In this document: in pieces, positions 1 through 7,596 of the stretch | Layout: each line of letters opens with the position of its first letter | Position numbering within the stretch: position 1 is the first letter of the stretch | Assembly (NCBI RefSeq): GCF_033406955.1 | Contig: NZ_CP137734.1 | Coordinates: 806,001-870,000, forward strand | Source of the DNA: Streptomyces violaceoruber | Lineage (GTDB): Bacteria > Actinomycetota > Actinomycetes > Streptomycetales > Streptomycetaceae | DNA: 64,000 nt | Reading direction: 5' to 3' | The notes under the pieces: model-generated | Told to the model about the DNA's origin: nothing | Seen by the model: the letters and a program-made list of their open reading frames with translations, nothing else | Database searches by the model: none | Made by a program: the position numbers and the translations under genes

Positions 1-522
1 ACACCGGACGAGACGACCGTCGTTCCCGGCGGATGCCCCGCGGACGCGGCCGTGGAGACCATCCAGCGCGAGATGACGGTCTTCGCCCGCCGGGCCCGCG
101 CCTCGGCGGGCCGTATGCACCCCGAGTTGTCCCTGGTGTCGTACACGCTGCTCGGGCATCTGGAGGAGCGGGACGGCCGCCGGGCCACGGACCTGGCCGC
201 CCACTACGCCCTGGACAAGTCCACCGTCAGCCGCCAGGTGTCCGCGCTGGAGCGCGCCGGACTGATCGAGCGGCGCGTCGACCCGGACGACCACCGCGTC
301 CAGGTCCTGCATCTGACCGAGTCCGGACGGGACGTCCTGGACCGGGTCACCGAGCGGCGGCGGGCGGCCTTCCGCGAGCGGCTCGCCGACTGGCCCGAGG
401 AGGAGCTGCTCCGTTTCGCCGCGTATCTGGAGCGGTACAACGCGTGGCCGGACGCGGCCCCGGGCGCGGAGCGGGACCGGGCAGGGGCTGCGGACACGTA
501 CGGTTGGACGAGTACGCACTGA
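1..522 (+). CDS. MarR-family transcriptional regulator (5' end may lie outside window)
   Basis: The reading frame is open from the first base, so the true start is either the GTG at 52 (156 aa) or upstream of the window. The body is a winged-helix MarR domain: the recognition-helix region reads LDKSTVSRQVSALERAGLIERR, followed by the wing DPDDHRVQVLHLTESG, then a C-terminal dimerisation helix. MarR dimers are usually about 150 aa, so little can be missing. It precedes the sulfite-oxidase-like gene at 573 in the same direction, so a local regulatory role is possible, but no effector can be read from the sequence. Confidence 0.85.
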   Translation, partial: TPDETTVVPGGCPADAAVETIQREMTVFARRARASAGRMHPELSLVSYTLLGHLEERDGRRATDLAAHYALDKSTVSRQVSALERAGLIERRVDPDDHRVQVLHLTESGRDVLDRVTERRRAAFRERLADWPEEELLRFAAYLERYNAWPDAAPGAERDRAGAADTYGWTSTH

Positions 523-572
523 TCACGCCGGCCGCGGGCAGCCCGCCCCGACGGCCCGAAAGGCCCCACCCC

Positions 573-1178
573 ATGAACACCACCCGAGGCTTCACCGGGC
601 GTCCGCGCGCCGCCCGGCCGGGACTGCCGCCCGGTCAGTACGACGCGGGCGACGACTGGCCCGTGCTGTCCGCCGAGGTCACTCCCGAGATCGCGCCCGC
701 CGACTGGACCTTCCGCGTGGGCGGTCTGGTGGCCGAGCCCCGCACCTGGGACCTGGCCGGGGCACGCCTGCTGCCGGCCTCCGGGTACGCGGGCGACATC
801 CACTGCGTCACCGGCTGGTCGAAGTTCGGGGTGCGGTTCGGGGGCGTGTCGCTGGACGCCTTCCTGGACGCGGCGGGTCCGCTGCCGTCGGCCACGCACG
901 CCGTCGCCCACGCGCACACCGGCTACACCGCGAACCTGCCGCTCGCGGACCTGACCGGCGGGCGGGCCTGGATCGTGTGGGAGTACGACGGGCAGCCGCT
1001 GGCCCCCGAGCACGGCGGTCCGGCGCGGCTGGTGGTCCCGCACCTGTACTTCTGGAAGAGCGTGAAGTGGATCGCGGGGCTCGAGCTGCTCGACCACGAC
1101 GAGCCGGGCTTCTGGGAGCAGAACGGCTACCACGCCCGCGGCAATCCCTGGGAGGAGCAGCGGTACTCCGGTGACTGA
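573..1178 (+). CDS. Sulfite-oxidase-like molybdopterin oxidoreductase
   Basis: A 201-aa protein of the SUOX/YedY-like molybdopterin-binding fold. The segment GDIHCVTGWSKFGVRFGGV holds the conserved cysteine that ligates molybdenum in this family, and FWKSVKWIAGLELLDHDEPGFWEQNGYH is the typical C-terminal part. There is no signal peptide and no cytochrome or dimerisation domain, so it is a minimal cytoplasmic form. The start is the ATG at 573; the frame extends further 5' but that part is an unrelated shadow of the MarR gene. The stop overlaps the next gene by 8 nt, giving a coupled pair with a ferredoxin-reductase-like partner. The substrate is unknown. Confidence 0.85.
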   Translation: MNTTRGFTGRPRAARPGLPPGQYDAGDDWPVLSAEVTPEIAPADWTFRVGGLVAEPRTWDLAGARLLPASGYAGDIHCVTGWSKFGVRFGGVSLDAFLDAAGPLPSATHAVAHAHTGYTANLPLADLTGGRAWIVWEYDGQPLAPEHGGPARLVVPHLYFWKSVKWIAGLELLDHDEPGFWEQNGYHARGNPWEEQRYSGD

Positions 1179-1953
1179 GACGGCCACGCACACGACGGGG
1201 GCGGGAGCCCCCGCTCCCCCGGCACGGTTCGCCGTGCCCGGGCGCATCGAGGTGAACGGCCGGGTGGCCGGGACGTGGCAGACGGCCACGCTCACCGGGA
1301 TCCGCCGCGAGACGCCCCGCGCGTCGACCTTCCGCTTCGCCGTGCCCGGCTGGGCGGGCCACCTGCCCGGCCAGCACCTGATGCTGCGGCTCACCGCCGA
1401 GGACGGCTACCGGGCGCAGCGCCACTACTCGCTGGCGTCCGCACCGGACGACTCCGGGCACATCGAGCTGACCCTGGACCGGGTGCCCGACGGGGAGGTG
1501 TCCGGCTGGTTCCACACGGTGGCGCGGCCCGGCGACGAGATCGAGGTGCGCGGCCCGCTCAGCGGATTCTTCGCCTGGCCGGGCGACCGGCCCGCCCTGC
1601 TGCTGGGCGCCGGGTCCGGGGTCGTACCGCTGATGTCGATGGTGCGGCACCACCGGGCGCGGGGGCTCACCGTGCCGCTGCGGCTCCTCGTGTCCGCGCG
1701 CGGCCCCGGGGAGCTGATCTACGCCGATGAGTTCGGCGCGGAGACGACGCCCGTGTTCACCCGCACGGCGCCGGCCGGGGCGCCCGTGGGCCGGCTGGCG
1801 TCCGCGCATGTGGCGCCGCTCCTCGCCGAGCCGCCCGCCGGCGGATGGGAGGCCTACGTGTGCGGGTCGAACGCGTTCGCGGAGCACGCGTCGCGGCTGC
1901 TGGTGGCGGCCGGCCAGCCGGTGGACCGGATCCGGATCGAACGCTTCGGCTGA
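1171..1953 (+). CDS. Ferredoxin-reductase-like FAD/NAD-binding oxidoreductase
   Basis: A 260-aa flavoreductase. The FAD-binding beta-barrel carries the RHYSLAS flavin motif (RxYS/T type). The NAD(P) domain begins at LLLGAGSGVVPLMSMVRH and ends with YVCGSNAFAEHASRLLVAAGQPVDRIRIERFG. No 2Fe-2S cysteine cluster is seen at either end, so it is a stand-alone reductase module. The GTG start lies inside the preceding oxidoreductase gene (8-nt overlap). This translational coupling suggests it supplies electrons to that molybdoenzyme, which is an inference from context. Confidence 0.87.
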   Translation: MTETATHTTGAGAPAPPARFAVPGRIEVNGRVAGTWQTATLTGIRRETPRASTFRFAVPGWAGHLPGQHLMLRLTAEDGYRAQRHYSLASAPDDSGHIELTLDRVPDGEVSGWFHTVARPGDEIEVRGPLSGFFAWPGDRPALLLGAGSGVVPLMSMVRHHRARGLTVPLRLLVSARGPGELIYADEFGAETTPVFTRTAPAGAPVGRLASAHVAPLLAEPPAGGWEAYVCGSNAFAEHASRLLVAAGQPVDRIRIERFG

Positions 1954-2105
1954 TCCCCGCCCGGTTCGTGAGCGAGGCCCGCAGGAGTGGGTACCAGTCC
2001 AGTGCGGGCACTCGCACACGTGGCGCGACACGAAGGCGCGGCGGCCCCCGCGCTCGACGGCCGTCCGTCCGTTCCTCCGGTCGCGGTGATCGCGGGGAGG
2101 TCGAC

Positions 2106-2690
2106 ATGCGAACCCGGATACGCGGCCGGCACTGGCGGCGCAATCCGCTGCGGCGCCGGTCGGACGTCGTCGAGGCGTGGACCAAGGTGCTCGTCGCCCT
2201 CCTGCTGTTCGTGGCCGCGCCGGCGCTCGGTGCCGCCACCGCGTGGTGGGGCCACGGGCAGGCGCAGGCGATCGTGGCGGAGCAGCGGGCCGAGCGGCAC
2301 CACGTCCGTGCCACGGTGGTGGACCGCACCCCCGGCACCCTGTCGACCGGAGAGCTCGGCGGACAGCACACGTACCGTGCGACCGTCCACTGGAAGGCAC
2401 CGGACGGCACGGAGAAGAGCACCACGGCGCGGGTGCCGGCCGACACCCGGCACGGTGACACCGTCGACGTGTGGCTGGACTCCCGCGGCCAGAGCGTGCC
2501 CCCGCCGTCGGACAGTGCCGAGATCTGGCAGCACAGCGCCACCATCGGCTCGTTCACCACCATCGGGACGGTGCTCACGGTGCTCCTCGCGCATCGCGCC
2601 GTACGCGCGGTGGCCATGCGTCACCGCATGGCGGAGTGGGACCGCGACTGGGCGCTCACGGAGCCGCAGTGGACCCACCGGCGGGCCTGA
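2106..2690 (+). CDS. Rv1733c-like two-TM membrane protein
   Basis: A 194-aa protein with a basic N-terminus (RTRIRGRHWRRNPLRRRSD), a first transmembrane segment at about residues 23-45 (VLVALLLFVAAPALGAATAWW) and a second at about 142-165 (SFTTIGTVLTVLLAHRAVRAVAM). Between them is an extracytoplasmic beta-rich region of about 95 residues. This layout matches the Rv1733c-type actinobacterial membrane proteins, which often occur in multiple copies in Streptomyces. Function is not known. The GGGGAGG-like ribosome site at about 2094-2101 supports the ATG at 2106. It stands alone between the reductase and the esterase. Confidence 0.75.
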   Translation: MRTRIRGRHWRRNPLRRRSDVVEAWTKVLVALLLFVAAPALGAATAWWGHGQAQAIVAEQRAERHHVRATVVDRTPGTLSTGELGGQHTYRATVHWKAPDGTEKSTTARVPADTRHGDTVDVWLDSRGQSVPPPSDSAEIWQHSATIGSFTTIGTVLTVLLAHRAVRAVAMRHRMAEWDRDWALTEPQWTHRRA

Positions 2691-2807
2691 CGGCGCCCCG
2701 CCCGCGCGGTACCGGAGGGCGGCCGGACCTGGCGTTTCCGCGAGCCGCTCACGTACCGTGTGATCATCCGTACGGTCTGCCGCGTCTCCCCGCAAAGGCG
2801 GTTCTCG

Positions 2808-3776
2808 ATGGCCCTGTTCGACCTCCCGCTCGACGAACTCCACACCTACCGCAGCGCGTCGGCCGAGCCCGAGGACTTCGACGCGTTCTGGAGCAAGACG
2901 CTCGCCGAGGCCCGCGAGCACGATCTGGACGCCCGCTTCGAACCCGTCGACACGGGACTGTCCACGGTGCGGGTGTACGACGTGACGTTCGCCGGCTTCG
3001 GCGGTCACCCGGTGAAGGCCTGGCTGACCCTGCCGGCCGCGGCCGCCGAGCCGCTGCCGCTGGTCGTGGAGTTCGTCGGGTACGGCGGCGGGCGCGGGCT
3101 GCCGCACGAGCACCTGCTGTGGGCGTCCACCGGCCGGGCCCACTTCGTGATGGACACCCGGGGCCAGGGCAGCGCCTGGGGCGGCGGTGGCGGCACCGCG
3201 GACCCCGTCGGCGGTACGCCCGCGTACCCGGGGTTCATGACCCGCGGTCTGGACGCTCCGGAGAACTACTACTACCGCCGGGTCTTCACCGACGCCGTGC
3301 GCGCCGTCGAGGCGGCCCGCTCCCACCCGCTGACCGACCCCTCCCGCACGGTCGCGCTGGGCGCGAGCCAGGGCGGCGGCATCACGATAGCGGTCGGCGG
3401 CCTGGTGCGAGACCTGGCCGCCGTCGCGCCGGACGTGCCGTTCCTGTGCGACTTCCCGCGCGCCACCACGCTCACCGACCGGCATCCCTACCGCGAGGTC
3501 GGCCTGTACCTGAAGACCCACCGCGGCCGGTCCGGGGACGCGCTGCGCACGCTGTCGTACTTCGACGGCGTGCACTTCGCGGCGCGAGGGCGGGCCCCGG
3601 CCCTGTTCTCGGCCGCCCTGGAGGACCAGACCTGCCCGCCGTCGACCGTTTTCGCCGCGTTCAACGCCTGGACGCACGAGGACAAGACGATCGAGGTGTA
3701 CGACTTCAACGATCACGAGGGCGGGGGGCCGTACCAGGAGGCCGCGAAGCTGCGCTGGCTGAGCCGCCACGCCTGA
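2808..3776 (+). CDS. Acetylxylan esterase / cephalosporin-C deacetylase family (AXE1) hydrolase
   Basis: A 322-aa alpha/beta hydrolase of the AXE1 (CE7) family. It has the N-terminal MALFDLPLDELHTYRS, the RGQG(S) element in FVMDTRGQGSAWG, and the nucleophile elbow GASQGGG with the catalytic serine near residue 188. A C-terminal DFNDHEGGG carries the catalytic histidine. Members of this family remove acetyl groups from acetylated xylo-oligosaccharides or cephalosporin C. There is no signal peptide, so it probably acts on imported acetylated sugars. The ATG at 2808 gives the standard family N-terminus. The gene is monocistronic, followed by the GntR regulator at 3901. Confidence 0.9.
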   Translation: MALFDLPLDELHTYRSASAEPEDFDAFWSKTLAEAREHDLDARFEPVDTGLSTVRVYDVTFAGFGGHPVKAWLTLPAAAAEPLPLVVEFVGYGGGRGLPHEHLLWASTGRAHFVMDTRGQGSAWGGGGGTADPVGGTPAYPGFMTRGLDAPENYYYRRVFTDAVRAVEAARSHPLTDPSRTVALGASQGGGITIAVGGLVRDLAAVAPDVPFLCDFPRATTLTDRHPYREVGLYLKTHRGRSGDALRTLSYFDGVHFAARGRAPALFSAALEDQTCPPSTVFAAFNAWTHEDKTIEVYDFNDHEGGGPYQEAAKLRWLSRHA

Positions 3777-3900
3777 GGTCCGTGGGTGGTGTTTCGGCCG
3801 AACCGGCGGACCGGACTTCCCAGCTGGTTTAGACCAATGGTAATCCTGGTGGCGCACCGAGCCCGCGCGGCTACCGTACGTCATCAACAGGAGGCGCGGC

Positions 3901-4662
3901 ATGGCCCGCACCACCCCGCACGACCCGTCCCCCGCCGATCCGGCACCCGCCGACGCCCCGCCGCCCCTGTACCGGCGGGTGGCGGACCAACTGCTCGGCG
4001 AGTTGCGCGACGGGACCGTCCCCCCGGGTGAACGGCTGCCCGGCGAGCGCCGGCTGGCGGAGCACTTCGGCGTCAGCCGGGAGACCGTGCGGCAGGCCCT
4101 GGACGTGCTGCGCCGCGACGGTCTGCTCACCACCGACCGGCGGGGCAGCCACGTCGCCCTGCCGGGGCCGCCGGCCGGAAGCGCGGCACCCCTGGTCTTC
4201 CCGGTCGGCGCCCGGGCGGCGGAGCCGCGCACCGGCGACCGGGCCACCGTCGTCTGGGGGACGCCGCCGCCGGAGCACGCCGCGGCGCTGGGGCTGGTGC
4301 CGGGCCGGCCGACCCTGATGCACCACTACACGTCGGCGACGGCCGCGGGCAACGGCAGGCGGACCGCGGTGACATCGTTTTCCGCGGTGGCGCTGGCCGA
4401 GGTCGAGGAACTGGCCCGCTACCGCGACCGGGCCGACGGGATCGCCTGCGCGCAGTTGCGGCGGGCCTACGACTGGATGCGCCGCGCGGGCCTGACGCTG
4501 CACCACCGGGACACCATCACGCTCCAGCCCGACACCGCGTCGGTCCGGGTCGTGCGGCGGGTGCACGACCAGTACGCGCGACCGCTGGAGATCACCGACC
4601 TCCTGGTGGACACCCGGCAGGACGCCCTGGTCTACGAGTTCACGCTGCCGGCGGCCGGCTGA
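3901..4662 (+). CDS. GntR-family regulator (HutC/UTRA type)
   Basis: A 253-aa GntR regulator. The winged helix spans about residues 20-95, with PLYRRVADQLLGELRDGTVPPGERLPGERRLAEHFGVSRETVRQALDVL as the canonical GntR signature. Residues from about 100 form a UTRA-like ligand-binding domain ending in LLVDTRQDALVYEFTLPA. A GGAGG ribosome site lies directly upstream of the ATG at 3901. It is convergent with the methyltransferase at 4672, with only 9 nt between stops. The upstream segment 3777-3900 contains GTTTAGACCAATGG, a short AT-richer stretch that could hold its operator. The effector is unknown. Confidence 0.88.
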   Translation: MARTTPHDPSPADPAPADAPPPLYRRVADQLLGELRDGTVPPGERLPGERRLAEHFGVSRETVRQALDVLRRDGLLTTDRRGSHVALPGPPAGSAAPLVFPVGARAAEPRTGDRATVVWGTPPPEHAAALGLVPGRPTLMHHYTSATAAGNGRRTAVTSFSAVALAEVEELARYRDRADGIACAQLRRAYDWMRRAGLTLHHRDTITLQPDTASVRVVRRVHDQYARPLEITDLLVDTRQDALVYEFTLPAAG

Positions 4663-4671
4663 CCCGTCGTC

Positions 4672-5397
4672 CTACGGGAGCCGCCGGGCGACGACCAGCC
4701 GGGCCCGCGGGCTGCCGTCGGGGCGGCGTCCGAACTCGGGCAGGGCGTGCAGGTCCGTCCGGAAGCCGGCCCGCGACAGCTCGCGGCCCACGGCCCCGAG
4801 CCGGAACGTCCGGTAGTACATGACGAACGGCGGCCGCCACAGCGCGTTGCGCACCCGCATCGCGGCGTCGAAGCCGAGCAGCGTCCAGTACCCCGGGGAG
4901 CCGGGCCTGGGCGGGGCTGCGACGGGGAAGGCGAAGCAGCCGTCCGGCCGGAGCACGGAGCGCACCTGGCCGAACAGGCCCGGCAGTTCGCGGGGCAGGA
5001 AGTGCCCGAACGCCCCGAAGCTCACCACGAGGTCGAAGGCGGGGCCGAAGGGCAGGGCGCGGGCGTCCGCGCGCACCCAGGAGACCTCCGGGCCCGGGGG
5101 CAGGGTGCGCCGGCGCGCGACCTCCAGCATGCCCGCGCTGAAGTCCACCCCGGTCACGTCCCGTTGGCACACCCGGGCCAGCACCTCGACGCCCGCGCCG
5201 GTGCCGCAGCACAGGTCGAGCCCGGCGGCGAAGGGTCCCAGCGGCTCCAGCCCGCGGGCCACGGCGTCCAGCACCCGGTCGGGCGTCCGGTACGGCGTGT
5301 GGTCGAACTTCGGGGCGAGCAGGTCGTAGCCCCGCTCGACCGAGGACAGTGCCTGGACGGCGAGTTCGCGCAGGGTGGGGCCTTCGGAGCTGAACAT
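4672..5397 (-). CDS. Class I SAM-dependent methyltransferase
   Basis: A 241-aa Rossmann-fold methyltransferase. Motif I reads AGLDLCCGTGAGVEVLA, the acidic loop is VTGVDFSAGMLEVA, and VSWVRADARALPF is motif II-like. The C-terminal half resembles small actinobacterial methyltransferases of unknown substrate. It begins 4 nt after the stop of the PadR regulator, so the two form one operon read leftwards. PadR operons commonly pair the regulator with the gene it controls. Confidence 0.85.
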   Translation of the reverse strand: MFSSEGPTLRELAVQALSSVERGYDLLAPKFDHTPYRTPDRVLDAVARGLEPLGPFAAGLDLCCGTGAGVEVLARVCQRDVTGVDFSAGMLEVARRRTLPPGPEVSWVRADARALPFGPAFDLVVSFGAFGHFLPRELPGLFGQVRSVLRPDGCFAFPVAAPPRPGSPGYWTLLGFDAAMRVRNALWRPPFVMYYRTFRLGAVGRELSRAGFRTDLHALPEFGRRPDGSPRARLVVARRLP

Positions 5398-5401
5398 CCG
5401 G

Positions 5402-5989
5402 TCAGCCTAGGGGCTGTCCGGCGGGCCCCGCGGGAGCGCGGCGCTCGTCGAGCACGGCGAGTACGCGCTCGCACCAGCGGGCGTTCTCCCGCTCGAACGT
5501 GATGCCGGCGGCCAGGGTGAGGTAGGGCCCGACACGGTCGGCGTCCCGCAGGTGTTCCTCCTCGGTGCGGCCGTCCAGGAGGCGTTCCCGCACCCGCTCG
5601 TAGCGGGCGAGTTTGCCCAGCGCCCAGGCCCTGCGCTCCTCGACCAGCGCGCGGACCGCCGCCGGGTCGACGCCGTCCATGGCCTGCATCTTGATCAGGA
5701 ACTCGTCGCGGATGGCGGTGGGCCGCCGGGTCGGCGCGGCGGCGAAGACGCCGAGCTGCTCCCGGCCCGCCTCGGTGAGCGAGAACAGCCGCTTGGTGGG
5801 CCTGCGCTCCTGCGGCACGGTCCGCGCCTCGATGAGTCCGTCGCCCGCGAGGCGCTCCAGCTCCCGGTAGAGCTGCTGCGGCGTGGCGGGCCAGAAGTTG
5901 GCGAGCGACACGTCGAACACCTTGGACAGCTCGTAGCCCGAGGCCTCGCCCTCGAGCAGGGCGGCCAGGACGGCGTACTTGAGAGACAT
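5402..5989 (-). CDS. PadR-family transcriptional regulator
   Basis: A 195-aa PadR regulator. The N-terminal winged helix reads SLKYAVLAALLEGEASGYELSKVFDVSLANFWPATPQQLYRELERLAGDGLIEARTV, with the family YxLSK and FW elements. The C-terminal part is the Vir-like helical dimerisation domain. It is the first gene of a two-gene operon with the methyltransferase and is divergent from the SnoaL-like gene at 6070. The inverted repeat in the 80-nt gap is a natural candidate for its operator. Confidence 0.9.
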   Translation of the reverse strand: MSLKYAVLAALLEGEASGYELSKVFDVSLANFWPATPQQLYRELERLAGDGLIEARTVPQERRPTKRLFSLTEAGREQLGVFAAAPTRRPTAIRDEFLIKMQAMDGVDPAAVRALVEERRAWALGKLARYERVRERLLDGRTEEEHLRDADRVGPYLTLAAGITFERENARWCERVLAVLDERRAPAGPAGQPLG

Positions 5990-6022
5990 GTCGACACGCT
6001 AGCAAGCGGGGTCCAGGCCGAC

Positions 6023-6056
6023 TACTCTACTCCACACCTATTCAAAGAGTTGAGTA
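6023..6056. promoter_or_regulatory. Inverted repeat, candidate PadR operator
   Basis: The arms TACTCTACTC (6023-6032) and GAGTTGAGTA (6047-6056) are complementary at 9 of 10 positions and separated by 14 nt. The site lies in the short gap between the divergent PadR gene and the SnoaL-like gene, ending 14 nt before the latter's start. PadR dimers usually bind such spaced dyads next to their own promoter; the assignment is inferred from position. Confidence 0.5.
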
Positions 6057-6069
6057 TGAAGGAGTGGCG

Positions 6070-6489
6070 ATGCGGGCATTCCGCGCGGCGGTGGAGGCAC
6101 ACGACATGGACGCCGTCGAAGCACTGCTGGCCGACGACGTGGTCTTCTCCAGCCCCGTCGTCTTCAAGCCCTACCGGGGCAAGGCGGTCACGGCGGCGAT
6201 CCTGCGCGCGGTCGAGCGCGTCTTCGAGGACTTCCGCTACGAACGGGTCATCGGCGAGGCGGACGGCCGCGACCACGCCCTGCTCTTCGCGGCGCGGGTG
6301 GGCGACCGCGAGATCAGCGGCTGCGACTTCCTGCACCTGGACGCGTCCGGCCGCATCGCCGAACTGACGGTGATGGTGCGCCCGCTCTCGGGAGCCCAGG
6401 CCCTTCAGGCGGCCATGGCCGCGCAGTTCGAGCGGATCGCGGAGGAAGCACAGGAGAGGCAGGACGCCCGGGCGGCTTCGGCGGACTGA
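6070..6489 (+). CDS. SnoaL/NTF2-like small protein
   Basis: A 139-aa protein of the NTF2-like cone fold: the N-terminal helix MRAFRAAVEAHDMDAVEALLADDVVFSSPVVFKPYRGKAV is typical of SnoaL-like domains, followed by alternating strands (HALLFAARVGDREISGCDFLHLD, GRIAELTVMVRPL). An AAGGAG ribosome site at 6059-6064 favours the ATG at 6070; a GTG at 6064 in the same frame overlaps that site. These proteins are isomerases, hydrolases or ligand binders, and no active-site assignment is possible here. Its promoter is shared with PadR. Confidence 0.82.
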   Translation: MRAFRAAVEAHDMDAVEALLADDVVFSSPVVFKPYRGKAVTAAILRAVERVFEDFRYERVIGEADGRDHALLFAARVGDREISGCDFLHLDASGRIAELTVMVRPLSGAQALQAAMAAQFERIAEEAQERQDARAASAD

Positions 6490-6584
6490 ACCCGGAACGG
6501 GACCCGCGGGGTCCGGCGGGCCGAGCCTCGCACGGGACCCGCGGGGCCCAGTCGTCGTGGCCGACTGGACGCACCGCACGGGAG

Positions 6585-7140
6585 GCGGGGGAGGCACGGC
6601 GCCCGGGCGGAAGCAGAGGCCACGAAGAACGGGATGGCGACGAGGAAGCGGCCCGCGTCGGCGCTGCTCCGCGAGCCACCGGTCCGCGCGGTCGCGGTCG
6701 ACGGCGCCGCCCGCGCAGGCCGGCTCGGCGAGCCTCGCGAGCAGCGACGGCGTCGCGGGGTCGGTGAACACGAGGGTGTGGACCTCGACCGTGACATCGT
6801 CGAACTCGACCGTGACATCGTCGAAGCCGCCGACCAGGAGCAGGCCCGGGTACTGGATGCCGGCGCGGGCGTGCTCAGGAGGTCGGCGCGGGCGGGCAGG
6901 ATCGCGCGGGTGAGCTGCGGGTCGCCCGAGTCGATCATGATGGCGTCCCGGTCCCGACCGGCCAGGACGATCCGGCCGCCCGGACAGAGGATCCGTCGCG
7001 CCTCCGCCACCGCGCGTTCCGGTTCCTGGAGTACGCGGAAGACCGTCTCCGCGCGGTAGCCTCGCACGCTTCCCTCGGCGAAGGGCAGTTCCTCCGCTCC
7101 CGCCTTCCGGAACTCGCCCTCCGGCCACCGCTCCCGGGCC
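6585..7140 (-). pseudogene. Decayed SAM methyltransferase remnant, frameshifted
   Basis: On the minus strand the translation is recognisable as a UbiE-like methyltransferase but switches frame. It begins around 7130 with EFRKAGAEELPFAEGSV, then ERAVAEARRILCPGGRIVLAGRDRD and IDSGDPQLTRAILPARADLL. At about 6870-6895 it shifts to a second frame (YPGLLLVGGFDDVTVE, TLVFTDPATPSLLARLAEP, DRADRWLAEQ). At about 6655-6670 it shifts back (ADAGRFLVAIPFFVASA). The N-terminal SAM-binding motif I is missing. A 21-bp tandem duplication lies inside it. At least two frameshifts and a 5' truncation make it non-functional. Confidence 0.7.
6785..6826. repeat. 21-bp tandem duplication inside the methyltransferase remnant
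   Basis: Two adjacent copies (6785-6805 and 6806-6826) of a 21-bp unit beginning TCGACCGTGACATCGTCGAA differ only in the last base. On the minus strand they duplicate the peptide FDDVTVE. The duplication keeps frame, so it is not itself the inactivating change. Confidence 0.9.
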
Positions 7141-7290
7141 GAGGCCGAGGAGCTCCGGTCGAGAATCGCGGCGGCCGAGGCCTCCTTGGAGCCGATCGAG
7201 GGCGGCCTGGACCGCGAGTACGACGACGTCACCCAGTGCCCGGAGCACCGGCGGCGCATCACCGGGCGGATCGGCTCCGAGGTCCCGTGA
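7141..7290 (+). pseudogene. Possible 3' fragment of an unidentified plus-strand gene
   Basis: Upstream of the methyltransferase remnant, the plus strand reads a helical, well-behaved protein tail, EAEELRSRIAAAEASLEP then IEGGLDREYDDVTQCPEHRRRI, ending at TGA 7288-7290. It has no credible start. I do not recognise the family. Its composition looks like a genuine C-terminus more than a shadow, and it abuts the break point of the methyltransferase remnant. The rest of 7291-7596 shows no gene. Confidence 0.3.
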
Positions 7291-7347
7291 CGACCCCCGA
7301 GGCCCCCCGTCACCTTCAGCACGTGCCGGGGCTGGGCACCGTGGTAC

Positions 7348-7362
7348 AGTGCTTTCAGCACT
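7348..7362. promoter_or_regulatory. Short inverted repeat upstream of the rho-like gene
   Basis: AGTGC (7348-7352) and GCACT (7358-7362) are perfect complements with a 5-nt spacer TTTCA, about 235 nt before the rho-like start. It could be an operator or a leader structure. Nothing else in 7291-7596 stands out. Confidence 0.3.
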
Positions 7363-7596
7363 CGTGTACGCCCCTCGATCGGGCGCCGGTGCCAGTTTCC
7401 CTTCGGTTCGCGGATCTGCTCGTCCTGATGCGACCGGCACGTCCGCTTCTCAGCACAACCTCGTGAGCGGGGCCCCGTTCCCGCCGTGTCCGAGGTGCTG
7501 TTCCCCGCCGTCCGGAGGCGTGTCGTCCGACCCCTCGCGCGGCTCTTCCCTTCCTTGCGCATGTCCCATGCCCGTGTCCTCGAAAGGACCGACCAC

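Noticed and set aside
7486..7596. Rho paralogue starting at GTG 7486
   Set aside because: The extra 37 residues are Arg-rich and unlike Rho, and the ATG at 7597 has a proper AAAGGA site.
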